This document shows positions 10,940-22,465 of a stretch of 64,000 bases of DNA, piece by piece. Under the pieces are notes generated by a model that saw only the letters and a list, made by a program, of their open reading frames with translations, was not told the DNA's origin and did no database searches. Each line of letters starts with the position of its first letter. Within the stretch, counting starts at the first letter, position 1. Source of the DNA: Plantago major (Eukaryota > Streptophyta > Magnoliopsida > Lamiales > Plantaginaceae); assembly GCA_026545765.1 (NCBI GenBank), contig CM048840.1:43730959-43794958 (forward strand). Reading direction: 5' to 3'. Made by a program: the position numbers and the translations under genes.

Positions 10940-11210
10940 CTCAGGTGGAAGTTGGGGAAACGAGCATGGTTAATATTGGTTGTATTTATGAATCATTAGA
11001 TTGATATGTATGCCAACATATATAATAAATTTGGTTCATCTATATATATAAAAAAAAGTGGTGAGCTATGTGAGCAAAGAGGCATGCCACATAGGCTAAA
11101 TATGATGTGGCATGTCTCTTTGAATTTCATGGAGTTTCGTTAACAAAATTAAAACAATAAAAAATAGTAATTTAAAAGTGTACAATTTAATTTTTGTATA
11201 TTAACTACAT
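10940..11210. other. AT-rich spacer with a 17-bp hairpin
   Basis: Positions 11076-11092 and 11105-11121 form inverted arms (AAAGAGgCATGCCACAT with one mismatch) around a 12-base loop. It could be a MITE end or a Helitron-type 3' hairpin, but no CTRR end follows closely. Otherwise the stretch holds nothing I recognise. Confidence 0.4.
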
Positions 11211-11221
11211 ATATAGTTATT
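11211..11221 (+). repeat. Target-site duplication of the LINE, 3' side
   Basis: TATATAGTTAT here is repeated at 31007-31017. The pair brackets the LINE, and next to this copy lies the LINE poly(A) (T9 on the + strand, 11223-11231). Confidence 0.8.
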
Positions 11222-13294
11222 ATTTTTTTTTAAAGAAGTTAAAAATTCATTAATCAATCAAGAGCACCAGCAGTACTCGAACGATATAAACACAGTCAAC
11301 ATCGACACAAAGTGACGCCACAAAAGACAACAGCCTCAGACTAAAAGACCAAACCAGCAGCTAAAGCGACAAACTGGAAACCATCCCCATCCCAGCCTCA
11401 AACAATTAACACGAGTTCACACAAAAACCATGGTCTTTCCGTCGTCTAGTATGTCTCGACACCGAAGTATCAAGCCAAGAGTCGGGGAAAGGAACCAAAG
11501 CCAAAAGGGTGGAAATATCGACCTCGAATAGAGAGAAAGAAAAGTCAATAATGTTCCCTTAAGGAGTGTAAACCAACGCAACTGCTGAAACTAAAGAATA
11601 GAATGATCCCAAACAAAAGAAAAGCTGCTACAAACCTGACAAAAGAACCATAAGCGAAGAATACAAGGCTGCCTATGCTCTGCACAGTCAAAACACTACA
11701 GATATACCAAATTCAAAATCATCTTTGGATGTAACTCCCAATCCAAGAAAATATACCCGGGATCAATCCACTCCAGATTCTTCAGCCAAGTCCATAAATG
11801 AAATTTCAAAAGCTCGAACACCTCCAAAATTGAAATAATCTCGGCTTTAAAAACCTTTGCATTTCTGGCTCTCCAAATTAGCCACAAAGTGTCGTGCCAG
11901 ACCATCTGCCAAACATCCCTGCACTTAGTCACTACAATCGAACAAAAGTTGTCCAAACAATCAATGATATTTCCATTTCTATCCTAGCTAAACCCAGCCA
12001 AGCACAAATCTTGCTCCAAACAGCCTTCGCAAAATTACAATGAAGAATAAGTGCTCCAGCGTCTCCTCTTTGTCCTCCTCACACAATTTGCACCAAGCGG
12101 ACACCTCCGGATGAATTAAGTTCCTTTTATGCAGATTTGGAAAGATAGGAATTCTTCCATAGACCAGCTTTCAGATAAATGCGCTAATCTTCAGAGGAAC
12201 ACCTTTTGCCCAAACATTTTTCATCCAATCTACCTTTGGGACCTAATCCTCAACAAGGAGAGTCGACCAGTTTTCATATCCTACTTTAACTGAATATCCT
12301 CGTGAATTGCCCGTGATCCACTCCCAGCGATCTAGAAAAACAGACAAAGGACAGCAACTAGAAATTAAGACATTTAAATCAGCTACCAAAAGTTCCTCTC
12401 TTTACAGTAGCACTCTCCGCCAATCCCACAAACCACAAATCTCCGATCCTCTACACTCTAACCTATCCGCCACCGTACAACCACTGTTAATCTCTAATCT
12501 AAATAGCCTAGGAAATTTCTTTCAAACTAACACCCTCCAACAACCACATCTTCCCAAAACCAGTCCTAGATCCGTCTCCCACTACCTTCTTAAATTATCC
12601 CAAAACCACCCACTACTTACCACCATCTCACAAGATCCCGCCACCAAGAGGACCACTCCTTCCTTTACTTTACCCTTTCGAAACTCCTCGACTACGTCAG
12701 CAAAACAACCATACTTAGAAAATAGCACCTGACACAACAACTCATCAGAACCATTCAACAGCCTCCACACCCACTTCCCCAGCAATGCTTTGTTAAAACA
12801 CTCAAGATTTTTTACTCCCAATCCACCTCCCTTGATCGCAAACAATACTCCACTTAACCCAAGCCACCCTTTTATTTCCCGTAAAGACCCCGAAAAAAAT
12901 GGCGAATATCTTACGCGGTAGGGTAAGAACAGAAGATGGGGCTTTAATGTAGGATAGGAAGTAGATAGGTAACGAGGAAAGCACGAGTTAACGAGAACTA
13001 ATCTTCCAGAAGAAAGAAAATTATTTTCCCAATTAATGACGTTTTCCACCCTTTCCACCACGCTTCCATACACATCGCTAGGCTTTGCACCTGACAAGCC
13101 TAAATGAAAAAATGGTATAACCCCAACAATACAATTTAGCCTCAGCCTTGATCGACACTTCCTTCTCCACTCCAACACCCAACAAGCTACTTTTACGTAA
13201 TTAATCTTGACCCGAATAGAGTTCAAAACACCTCGATAAACTTTTTAAAGCGAATGTTTTCCTCCTTAGCCATTCAAACAACGAGAGTCATCGG
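11222..13294 (-). pseudogene. L1-type LINE, 3' part: RT end, zinc-binding domain, poly(A)
   Basis: On the - strand the reading begins at the DD of the YxDD motif (about 13290) beside the gypsy LTR. It continues as the RT C-terminal part (13226-12582), with GVIPFFHLGL, FLSSGRLVL, LSSLPIYFLS (in a shifted frame, 12984-12802) and GGLGVKNLECFNKALLGKW, all hallmarks of plant LINE ORF2. The zf-RVT region follows, with HDTLWLIWRARNAKVF at about 11900-11860. It ends in a short poly(A) tail and the target duplication. Frameshifts and stops make it inactive. The upstream half of the same LINE is at 26814-31006. Confidence 0.85.
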
Positions 13295-14151
13295 TGTTGA
13301 GGTAAAAGTCCCCAACCACTTAATGAATTTTCCTTGCTTTCCTTCACTCTAAGTACCTAGACCACCTTGATTAAGAACGAAAGAGTAAGAGCCCGTAAGA
13401 ACGTCGTCTTGGTAAGGCGATCGTAAGGACCTGCACAAGAAGCTTGGAGAGGGGGTTAGGACCAGTTATGACGTCAAGCCGGTTAGAGACTTTACTCGAG
13501 AGGCGAAGATCTGCTCATATAATGTTAAGGATTAGCTTATGTCGATGACTTACCTTAACATGGGAAGTGTGCCATATTTATAGGAATTTCTCAAAGAAGG
13601 ACTCCTGGATGCGTGCAGTGTAAGGCCTTGATCGAGCCACAAAGGCTTGTTTAGGCCCATGGCCCAATAATGACACTTAGCACATACCATTTTGGGCTTT
13701 TAGGGGTAGTTTAGTCATTATTGAGAGAGCTTTAGAGGGTGTGACATAGTCTGCCATGGGCCAAGGTCCGTAGAGGTTGGTCCGGACGCTTGGTCCGGAC
13801 CGTATTGGGCTGTTTATGGGGAAGTTCCCTAGGTTTGCCCAACTCTTCCGATTCGGACCTTATGGCTCGGACCTCCCTACTCTCTAGTGCCAGTCTACTT
13901 TGTTGTTTGTGAGATTGTCATGTTGGGTCCGAATGATCATCCGTATCGGACCTAGATGGGTCGGACTTACAGACCAAGGGTCGGACCCAGTATCTCTTAA
14001 GTACTCTGTCCCTTTTATAGGGAGGGTCGGACCCGGGTAGGTCGGACCTATGGGTCGCATCATTGTGTCTCGGGTCCTTTAGACAACTCGGGACGCCTCA
14101 GGATTCGTTCCAAGGCGCCTATGACGGATTGGACATATTTTCTTATCAACA
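13295..14151 (-). repeat. 3' LTR of gypsy element 1
   Basis: Bounded by TGTTGA and TCAACA, 857 bp, and followed by a polypurine tract on the - strand. The first 87 bp match the fragment at 26727-26813, differing by a few substitutions and one-base indels. It is related over short blocks to the LTR of element 2, for example the end CGGATTGGACA...ATCAACA. The 5 bases before it (ATCGG) would be one target duplication; the partner is deleted. Confidence 0.85.
13573..13584 (-). promoter_or_regulatory. U3 TATA box of gypsy LTR 1
   Basis: CCTATAAATATG on the - strand; the LTR of element 2 has CTATAAATAT in the matching place. It would start the gag-pol RNA in the 5' LTR and leftward read-out from this 3' LTR. 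Confidence 0.55.
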
Positions 14152-14167
14152 TATGTCCCCCTAGTTT
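14152..14167 (-). other. Polypurine tract of gypsy element 1
   Basis: The - strand reads AACTAGGGGGACATA directly before the LTR's TGTTGA. The same tract (CCTAGGGGGACATA) precedes the LTR of element 2. Confidence 0.8.
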
Positions 14168-14765
14168 CCAAGTATCTTGGTAGAAGATAGTTGGGGAACT
14201 ATTGCTTGAGACCGATGAGGATGGGTCGTTCTTTGGTCCAATTCGCCTCTAAATAAGCAGAAAAAAGGTGTAAGACGTGCTTCCTAAGGTCCTTACCTTA
14301 GTATCTCTCCCCCCCCCCTTCCCTTTTTACCTTTGTTGCGGTCAGGGGCGGGTTGGTGCAACCAAGTTAAGAAAGAAAAGGGTATTTATGCGAGACTAAG
14401 TGTAGGTGAGCGTCGGCGTTGTACCTTTGGTAGGTTCTGGGTTAATCCGTAGATGGGTGTCCTATCCAACCAAACTCTCTTGTAAAGAGAAGGTCGAAAG
14501 GAAAGCGTCCGAGTGGGCGAGGGTCCGCGTGGGCAAGTGATTTTTACTGGAAAAGTTAAAGGCGTCCAGGAGTAGTCATCAGGGCACAGTGTTGTCTTCC
14601 ACCCGAAAGTGGGGAAGTTTGTTGTCTGGCGTCTTTGTTATCATAAGTAAGTTTTTGTACCGATTCGTCATTTCACTTGGTATTATTGTACTACCGTTGG
14701 ATGATTTTGATCTCGATTGAGATTTAACCCGAAAAATCGTGGCGGTTGGAGTTCGAGATATAGCC

Positions 14766-14775
14766 CTATAAATAG
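14766..14775 (+). promoter_or_regulatory. TATA box of the antisense gene, element 1
   Basis: CTATAAATAG, on the opposite strand to gag-pol, about 615 bp inside the LTR border. The identical 10-mer lies at the equivalent place in both copies of element 2 (40152, 53900). A C/T-rich stretch about 30 bp downstream would hold the transcription start. Upstream is an ACCGTTGGATGATTTTGATC motif like the 110-bp repeats of element 2. Confidence 0.65.
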
Positions 14776-14799
14776 AGGCCTAAGTAACTTTCATTCTTC

Positions 14800-17700
14800 A
14801 CTTTTAGAGAGAAGATTTTTGTTCTGAGCATATCCAAGTATTTACACCCGATCCGGCGAAGAGAGAGGTCCGTAGTGCGTGTTTACGTGCGAAAGTCGTA
14901 CCTTCCATCCGACCATCCGAGTACAAGTAAGTTTGCTTCTTTCGTTGCGTGATTCTATTTCCTCATTAGTCGTCTTTTCCATTAAAATTTGCTCGGATGT
15001 CGCCTATGATCGTGGGTTAGTAATAACAAATGTTTTGGCTATGTTGACTAACATCGAGTAACCATCTTAGTGACTCCGAACTAACTTCATCCGGCCGATT
15101 CGCTTTCTTGTCCCCGATTTTTAAATTTTTTCCTCCTTTTTTAATATACATAAACGGCCTCTCGGACTGCCATCTTAAAGCTTACAAAATTGCTTTCTCC
15201 TTTCCCTAGGATGTCCGAGAGTGATAGTCAGAACCGATCCGAAATTTGAGGATATGTCTCCGATCGTCATCTTTATCGACGACTCAGGAGATTGACATTG
15301 TTGGTGACGGTCAATGAGGGGAACAATCTCCCGTCCGAGCCGGCAAGAGCCGAGGTAAGCTCCTTGCTTCGGTTAGTTGTTCCGAGTTCAGGGTCTCCGA
15401 AGCATCGGGATTACCTGTGAGTCTCTAATGTACAGGGTGTTGGTGCGGCTCAAGAGACAAGCTCGCGGACTATAGGAGCTCGCCGTCCGGGCCGTGCCGG
15501 GAAGGAGCCCGAACTTTCGGCAGAGATTCGATCCCTCATTCGCAACCTAGGTTATAATTTTAGGAGTAACCCTAACCGAATTCCGTTCATTCCGGATCCG
15601 CAGGAGCCTAACATCGAGTAGGTGCATGATACCTCCGAGGCACCTCCCGAGTTAGGTATGTTCGAAGAAGGTGTTGAGGATCGGGTCCAAGTAGTTGTTC
15701 CCCTTCGAACGGTGGTAGAGTTGGGTTCGTCGTCCGAGGATGATAGAGTGGAGGAAGAGGTCCGGGCTGAATATATTGGTTCCGAAGAAGAGGAAGAAGA
15801 AGAAATACTGTCCGGCCATGTTTTTCGGATGGCATCTGCTGGTCAAGCGGGCCCGAGCCACGGATGACGAAGAGGAATTGCCGAGGGGCTTAAGAGGCGA
15901 AGCGTGTTTGAGTGAAGTTTCCTCGGTCGAGGGCGAAGTTACTCACCACGATTGAGGTGAATTGAATGAGGATGGTACTTTGCCCACTGTCCTTGATTAT
16001 CTTGGTGAGGAGGTGGAGGAACTTGAATGCGAGATTCCGGAGTGCGTGGAAATTCTCGTTCCGGACGAGTCACATGCTTTCTACAATCCGCCTCCGGGAT
16101 ACATGTGCGTCCATGAAATAAGTCTGCATTGCGGGTGGCGGCTGCCCGTGTCGTCCGAGTTCCTGGAGATTTTGAGCAGCATGGGGTTAAGTCAGCATCA
16201 AATAATCCCCAACTCGCTCGGAAACATGATGTGCTTCGGGTAATGTGTAAATATAAGGACATCCCGGTCACATTTGATAACTTCCGAAAATTGTTCAATA
16301 TTAGTGTAAGTAATAGGAACACTTTGTTTCATACATTCGTATGTCGTTAAGCATACACATTTTTCGTCGACCCCCTCTCTCGTTGGGGATTCACTGGTGG
16401 AAGAGATACTTCTTCGTCCGGCCCGCTTTGAAACAAGGCCAATCTGAAGCGGAAAGGCCAAAGTGGCAATTTGAGAAGAAATTTTATCAAGGCAGGCTGC
16501 CAGACTAGAAACCTCCGGCTCGAAACGTCCCTTTATGGATGCAAGCTCTCCATCGGAATCAGGATCCGGAGAAATACTTCTTCCGAGGATTGATATGCTA
16601 ACCTCTTCCTTTTACGGCGGCTTTTCGGTAAGTTTACGTGATGGGAAGAAGGACTTAAGTAAGTGTTTCCTCCGTCGGGCACGTGGTTTGTCTTCCGAGT
16701 CGGTGGTTATTTCCTTTGTTTGTGGTTATAAATTGTAAACTTATGTTATCTTGCATCTTATTGTCACTCGGATGTGTAGATTTTTGTTCAGTACACCATG
16801 TCCACTATCGAGAGTTGAAGAGGCGAATGCTACTCAGAGAAAGGAGATGGAGGAGGGTACTCGGACCCAAATTATCAAGACTTCCACTGTGCTGCCAATG
16901 GATGAGCCTCGGAATGCTGCTACTTTCCGAGCGGAAGAGACTCGGAGGACCGCCCTGGCGGTGCAGACAATACCGGACAAGGGTAAGGTAGTTGGTTGAA
17001 GGGCGAAACCTCCGAGATCGTGTCTCGAGATCCCCTGCCGATGGCTCGAAACCTTGCTTTGGACAAAGCGTTCGTCAGAAGGTCCAATCCTCCGCCAATT
17101 AGTGCAAGGAAAGATGGTGATCTTGGGGCTGGAGTTGGATCTTTGAGGTGGCTCGGTATTCTTGCCTCAGGCTGGACGGATTGCGAAATTGATCATTTCG
17201 ATTGCAAGGTTTGTTTGTTTAGATTTCTGATTGGTGTTCTCAACTTTCCTTGGCTCGGAACTGTCTCACTAACTTTTTAATGTCGGTTGTTCTCAGCTTG
17301 CCGTCGCCGTTCAGGCTTGCTCCGTGGTGGCTGGTCGGAGGGCGACACTAGAGGAGGACCTGGCCAAGGCTGAGGCTGCTCAGGCGGTTGAGACATCTCG
17401 GTTAAATAGTCATCCGTAATTTGAAAAAGACTATTCTTTGCCGAAGAAGGCAGTCGGAGACGGCCAAAATGAAAAGCGCCATCCTAGCGTTGGAGAGGGA
17501 CTTGAAAGTTCACCAAGACAGCTTGGATGAGTTCGTTGGCGTCTCCTGGAGCTTCAAAGATATGATGCTGAGTGAGCTGCTAAAGGTCCGGATAAGGGCC
17601 GTCCAGGATTTCTTGGGCTCGGACTCCTGCAAATTCTTGCTCGAATCCAAGTATGACGAGGCTCGGCGGGGCCGGGTTCGATCGGTATGGGCGATTCGGA

Positions 17701-18120
17701 GGAAAGGTTGGATTCAGTGGCGTGACTTAGATTTGAAGGCGTTTCTGCTTTCAAACAGGCTGATGGTTCAATGCGAGTTTGTGGAGCTGGTATGTGATGA
17801 GACAGAAGACAAGAAGTTCGACCATGGTGGTCCGTATCTTCCGCATTTCGTGCCCCGGCTGCTGATGTCTAGTGTCTTTGTTCCTTTGGAGGACCACTTG
17901 GACCTGGAGGCGGTTGACTTTGCCTACATCGAGGTTTGATCGGGATTTGGACTTGATGCACGATGCCTGACTTCTGAAGAGTGTCGGGGCTCGGAGAGAT
18001 AGGAGGTTGGCCCAAGCGGAAGAGCGGGGCGAGCAACTCCGGAGGGGGATGTCGGAGGCCCCTCCGAAACTTAGGCTGATTCATGCGAGCGGCGGAAAGA
18101 GTGAAGGCGGGGTATGCCCC
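14800..18120 (+). pseudogene. Antisense multi-exon gene of Tat element 1 (Transposase_28-like)
   Basis: A 5'-leader intron (GT 14937, AG 15209) is followed by ATG at 15211, starting MSESDSQN, as in element 2 (MSGSDSQN). Further GT-AG pairs fit introns at 15355-15435, 16628-16791 and 17209-17296. An acidic stretch lies at about 15660-15830. The Transposase_28-like domain follows (15962-16350: FYNPPPGYMCVHE, CGWRLPV, then VTFDNFRKLFNIS in another frame). Next is HWWKRYFFVRP near 16400, a charged coiled-coil-like part (LEEDLAKAEAAQ), and a C-terminal domain (17421-17939) with QDFLGSDSCKFL and GGPYLPHFVP, shared with element 2. Early TGA and several frame breaks disable it. Function is unknown; the domain name is historical and does not show transposase activity. 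Confidence 0.72.
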
Positions 18121-20603
18121 GGATTTCTGTAATTGTGAGCCTTCGGGCCTTGAGACAATTTAATTTCCTTCTTAGCCGCTGTTTTGTATAACTTGCTTTA
18201 TCTATATATTTGACTCGGTATCTGTGTTATGGGTCCGGGCTCGTTGGTGACTCGGAGCAACTTTTATTACTGGCTTGTGTTATTTCCCTTCCGAATGCAT
18301 GCTTCTCCTTACGCGTTTGAATTTGTAAAATTGATCAGTAACTTGAAGTTTTCATTGTCTCGGCTTGTTCGGATAATGTGTCTGAGTCCACGAGGCCCAA
18401 TTTTCGGGCGTTAATTATAAGTAAATTCTCCTTCTTGGCTCGTGGGGCGGTCGGACATGGCGTTAAATGGGATCATAACTCAAATGTTTATTGGCGTGAG
18501 TAAGCGAAATGATTGAACCGTGTCTTCAAATGTTAACCATACAGAAAAAAAATTGGTTTTCCCAAAGCTGTAACAAGTAGGACTAGTTCGGATGTTATCA
18601 TCCTGTTCGGTCCGTAGGGACTTGGTGTGCCATTCCGAATCATGTTGGCTTGTGAGAAGTTGGTAAAAAATGCGATCGATAGAAAAGTCGGTGACTTGCT
18701 ACGGGTCCTGATCGATCTGGAGGTTATCATGGCGACCTCGGTGACACATCCGAATAGGTAATTCACTCAAGAAGGCGGCAATGTGAAGGATTTTTTTGGG
18801 TTGGGCGATAGCAACCCACGTTAGGCAAATCGGCCCAAGCCCATCTCCGTGATTCACAGACCGCGTGGCGACTACTGATTGTTCCTTCACTTCTATATAT
18901 ACCCTTGGATTGTACGGCTTTTCGCTAGATCATTCCATCCCTTTTATAGTAATAAGTGGTCCGGACGTCTGACGAGTGGGTTTACACCACCGTCCCTATG
19001 CGTGATCTTGCCTCTAGAGGTTTCGCGGTGTTTCAGAAATCTCTCCGGGTCAGACCATGCTGGAGACGATGAAGTCAAGTCATTCGGATGCAAGCTCCTT
19101 CAGATCCTCGTACTAATCTTCTTTCTCCGGGGCTGTGGTTGGTAGAAACAGCTTGAGCCCTGGAGGGGGTAGACTAGCTCGATGGCACGGGGGATTGCCC
19201 AACATTAATTTATGAGTTTCTAGCATATCCGAGTCGTTTCACGTTGAGTCTGCATCCGGGGGACGACACGTCGGCAGGATTGGTTTGGTAGAAGCCCTTC
19301 CATTATTCTGAGGTTCGGTGTAAGATCCGCCCGGGATGTTGGAAGGCCTTCTATCGAAGCTGTCTCATTGAGTTGTTCGTCTTCCGATTAGACGTAGGGG
19401 TCGGGGTGACCTCAAGTTGGTATGGTTATTCTGGAAATATTCTTTCCAGTATTCCGGGATCTTGAAACGGACCAACCTTGAATATTGGGGGTAGTCGTTC
19501 GGAAATCTCTGGGCGGAACATGCTACAGTCCAGCCCGTCTTTGATAGATTTGGTCGTATGCTCCCCTTTTTTCCAAGTATGGAAGGCCCAAGAAGGTCTA
19601 CTTGCTAAGCTTGGAAGAAAAAGGGGATACCGCCACTCTCTCTCGGAGGCATGTCGGAAAACGTTTGCTTGAGTAAGTTGTTCGGCTCACCCTTGTGGTT
19701 CCGTGACCGAGCAGTCCGGTTTCATTGGTAACTTCATTCCAGAATTGAAGGCCCGGGGGCTACTTGCAATTTTGGAAGGGAGTTCCTGATAATGCTGGTC
19801 TTGTTGGGAGTCGGCTCGGCGGATGCTTTCGGAGTGACTTGGATCGTTCCGATTATCCGGGTTGTTCCCTTCCAAATACTTGAGTAATTCGAGAAGGATT
19901 CACTGTAGTATCTGGTAGGAGACGATCCGGATTGTCGTGGTGATACTTGCTTGCTTCGGAACCGTTTCTTCCGTTCGGAGGTCAGGAAGCATTCTATCGG
20001 GATGTCTCGAATGGCCTCGATTATCACAGTCGTTCTCCCGGATACTAGGTTGTCGAAAGGTACTCCATGATCTCGGAGTTGAACTTGTTTTGTCGAAAAA
20101 GTCAAGTTCTTCCTTATTGAATGTTCGCGGTGTAGGATTGATTATGACCGACTACGGTTACGTTCCGATAGAAGGCGCTACAATCTGATCGTTCTTCTAA
20201 AGATGGAGCTTTTGGAAGAGTAGGAGAGTTAGCTAGAATAGGTGCTTGTGTCTTTATAAGCTTGATCAGGGCTCTTCGGGCTCTTCACTTTGTAACTTGG
20301 TCCTTACTTTGTTTGAATAAAATGCGCTTGTTTTTGTTATCGTTGTCTTTCTGTTTCATTGTGTTAAGCTTGCTCGGATCGGTGTGCAACTTAAACCCGA
20401 AACGAGCAGCTAGGTGACTTTCCTTGTGATTCGGTCGGGCAACGGGGTCCGAAGGACTTGACCCGAGCGGAGTGAAGATGTGTTATGAAAGCAAAGTTGT
20501 ATTGACTTGACGGAAATCGAATTACAACTTGGGGACTTCGAGGCCTGTTCATAAACACAAAAATAGATCGCCAAAAAGTGGCAGTTATTGCAATGCTCCT
20601 TTC
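18121..20603 (+). other. Long spacer between antisense gene and pol end, element 1
   Basis: About 2.5 kb with no convincing reading frame on either strand. It holds repeated short motifs (GAAATCTCTSSG near 19036 and 19500) and a second TATA-like box at 18893. Such long non-coding 3' spacers are usual in Tat elements. Confidence 0.5.
18893..18902 (+). promoter_or_regulatory. Second TATA-like box in the spacer, element 1
   Basis: CTATATATAC, preceded by a GCGTGGCG-ACTACTGATT block. Element 2 has GCGTGGCGGTCGCTGATTAG then CTATAAATAT at 57979, so the pair is conserved in position and context. It may mark a second antisense transcript, but no gene follows it. Confidence 0.35.
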
Positions 20604-21349
20604 CTAAGTGTAGAACTTTTGGAGGTTCTTGGCATTCCAAGTTCTCTTCAAGGCTCGCCCTTGGTCGTCTTCTAGCTCAAAGCTTCCATTGACTCTAGCT
20701 CCAGTAACTTTGTAAGGTCCTTCCCATTTGGGCTTGAGTTTCCCAACATTGCTTAGAATATCGGCTCTTCTGAGGACTAAGACTCCGACTTGTATATCTT
20801 TGGGGAAGACATGCTTGTTGTAAGCTCGAGCATTCATGGCTTGGTATCGGAGTATTTTAGCTAATGCCTTACTTCGTTTGTCTTCAAGGAGCTCAAGGTC
20901 GTAGATCCTTGCGACTTCATTGTCAGCCGGGTTGTACTGCTGGATCCTTTGGGTTTCCACTGCTACTTCCGAAGGAATGACTGCCTCAGATCCATAGACA
21001 AGGGAAAAAGGCGTCTCTTGTGTAGAGGTCCGAGTCGTCGTCCTATGTGCCCAAAGGACCGCGTCGAGATCATCACTTGACTATCTTGGGAGGTCCTCAA
21101 CCTTTTCTCCAAGATTTTGACAATGGTCTTGTTGGTGGCTTCTACTTGACCATTAGCTTGGGGTGTGTGAGTGAAGCGCTGTTCTATTTTGAAAGACTGA
21201 AGCCATTCTTTCAGTCTTGCCCCTGAGAACTGAGCCCCATTATCCGACACTAGGATTCTTGGAAGTCCGAAGCGGCAGATGATGTTCTTCCAGATGAATG
21301 TCCGTACCCTACTTTCAGTGATGGTCGAAACTGCCTCTGCCTCAACCCA
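20604..21349 (-). pseudogene. Integrase core end and C-terminal domain, element 1
   Basis: The block SDNGAQFSGARLKEWLQSFK then FTHTPQANGQVEATNK (21250-21080) is the second half of the retroviral-type integrase core, with the D-N-G and the catalytic-glutamate region (QVEATNK). A frameshift near 21070 separates it from the C-terminal part (20960-20604), which has VLRRADILSNVGKLKPKWEGPY, the typical gypsy integrase tail, and ends at the pol stop. The enzyme would insert the cDNA into the host genome. Another shift near 21350 cuts it off from the upstream integrase half. Confidence 0.85.
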
Positions 21350-22447
21350 TTAAGTGAAATACTCCACTGCCACGATCAAGAACTTCTTCTGATGGGTTCC
21401 GCGTGGGAAGGGACCAACTATGTCTATGCCCCATTGATCAAATGGACATGCTATAATTGACGGAATCATAGGGTTGGTCGGACGATGTGGTATGTTGGCA
21501 TAATATTGGCAGTCTTCATGAAGCACCTTGAAGTTGGCGGCGTCAGTGTCAATGGTAGGCCAATAGTATCCTTGTCTTATTATCTTTTGCGCCAAGGTTC
21601 TTCCCCCGGAGTGACTTCCACAACTTCCAGCATGGATCTCCTCCATCACAGTCTTCGCTTCCTGGGGATCTAGGCATCTCATGTGGGTGCCTGTGAAGGA
21701 TTTTTTGTAAAGATCATCTCCCATGATGAAGTATTTGTTGGTTCGACATAGAATCCTCCTTGCTTCTCTAGGATCTGAAAGTAGAGAACCGTCCTTGAGA
21801 TGGTGGAATATGTCAGTCATCCAGTTTCTTTTAGTGCTCAAGAGGAAAACTTGTCCATTGGAGTTTGCCAAGGATGAGTCCGTGCGGGTCATCAAGATGA
21901 CACTTCTCATGTCCAGAGCTCCAAAGGCCGAGGCGTACTTGGAGAGGGCATCAGCTTTTTCGTTCCATTCCCTGTGGAATTGAACAAGAGTGAAGTCCTC
22001 AAAATGCTCAACCTCTTTTTTGAGAAGTTCCAAGTACTTGATCATGTTAGGCCCTTTAGCGGTAAAGGACCCGGAGAACTGTGATTGCACGAGTTGTGAA
22101 TACATGTAAGCCTTAATTCTTTTCGCCTGAAGAGATCTCGCCATTCTTAGGCCGGTGAGGAGTGCCTCATACTCAGCCTCGTTGTTTGTTACTTTAAAGT
22201 TGAGGGTGATGGCGTATTCTAGCTTGGCTCCTTCGGGGCTTTCAAGAAAAATTCCTATTCCTCCCAATCGTCCAGTAGAGGAACCGTCCACTTGTAATAT
22301 CCAACAATCCTTGTCTCTCAACTTGTTCTCCACAGCGAGAGTAGGCACCTTTTCCTCCTCCTGCTTCTTGTCGGAAGATGCAGGTGTCGAAGTGTTGGAT
22401 GCCTCATCTAGGAGAAACATGTGCCGCACCCTTAATGATTCGTCCAT
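21350..22447 (-). pseudogene. Extra RNase H domain and integrase N-terminal half, element 1
   Basis: A 365-codon frame. After a short linker comes WILQVDGSSTGRLGGIGI, then TNNEAEYEALLTGLRMA and EWNEKADALSKYA. This is a second, archaeal-type RNase H, which is characteristic of Tat elements. The integrase zinc-binding region follows (HAGSCGSHSGG, then CQYYANIPHRP; the expected first cysteine of the CPDC pair reads as H-E-D-C, a likely loss of one ligand). The first catalytic aspartate region is DQWGIDIVGPFP. It runs off at 21350 where the frame breaks. Confidence 0.88.
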
Positions 22448-22465
22448 GGGTTCTTGATACTTGTT

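Noticed and set aside
15608..15955. Overlapping frames on both strands in the antisense gene of element 1
   Set aside because: Shadows of the acidic region; only the frame matching element 2 was kept.
16198..16461. 87-codon - strand frame over the Transposase_28-like domain
   Set aside because: Opposite strand of a conserved coding block; no homology of its own.
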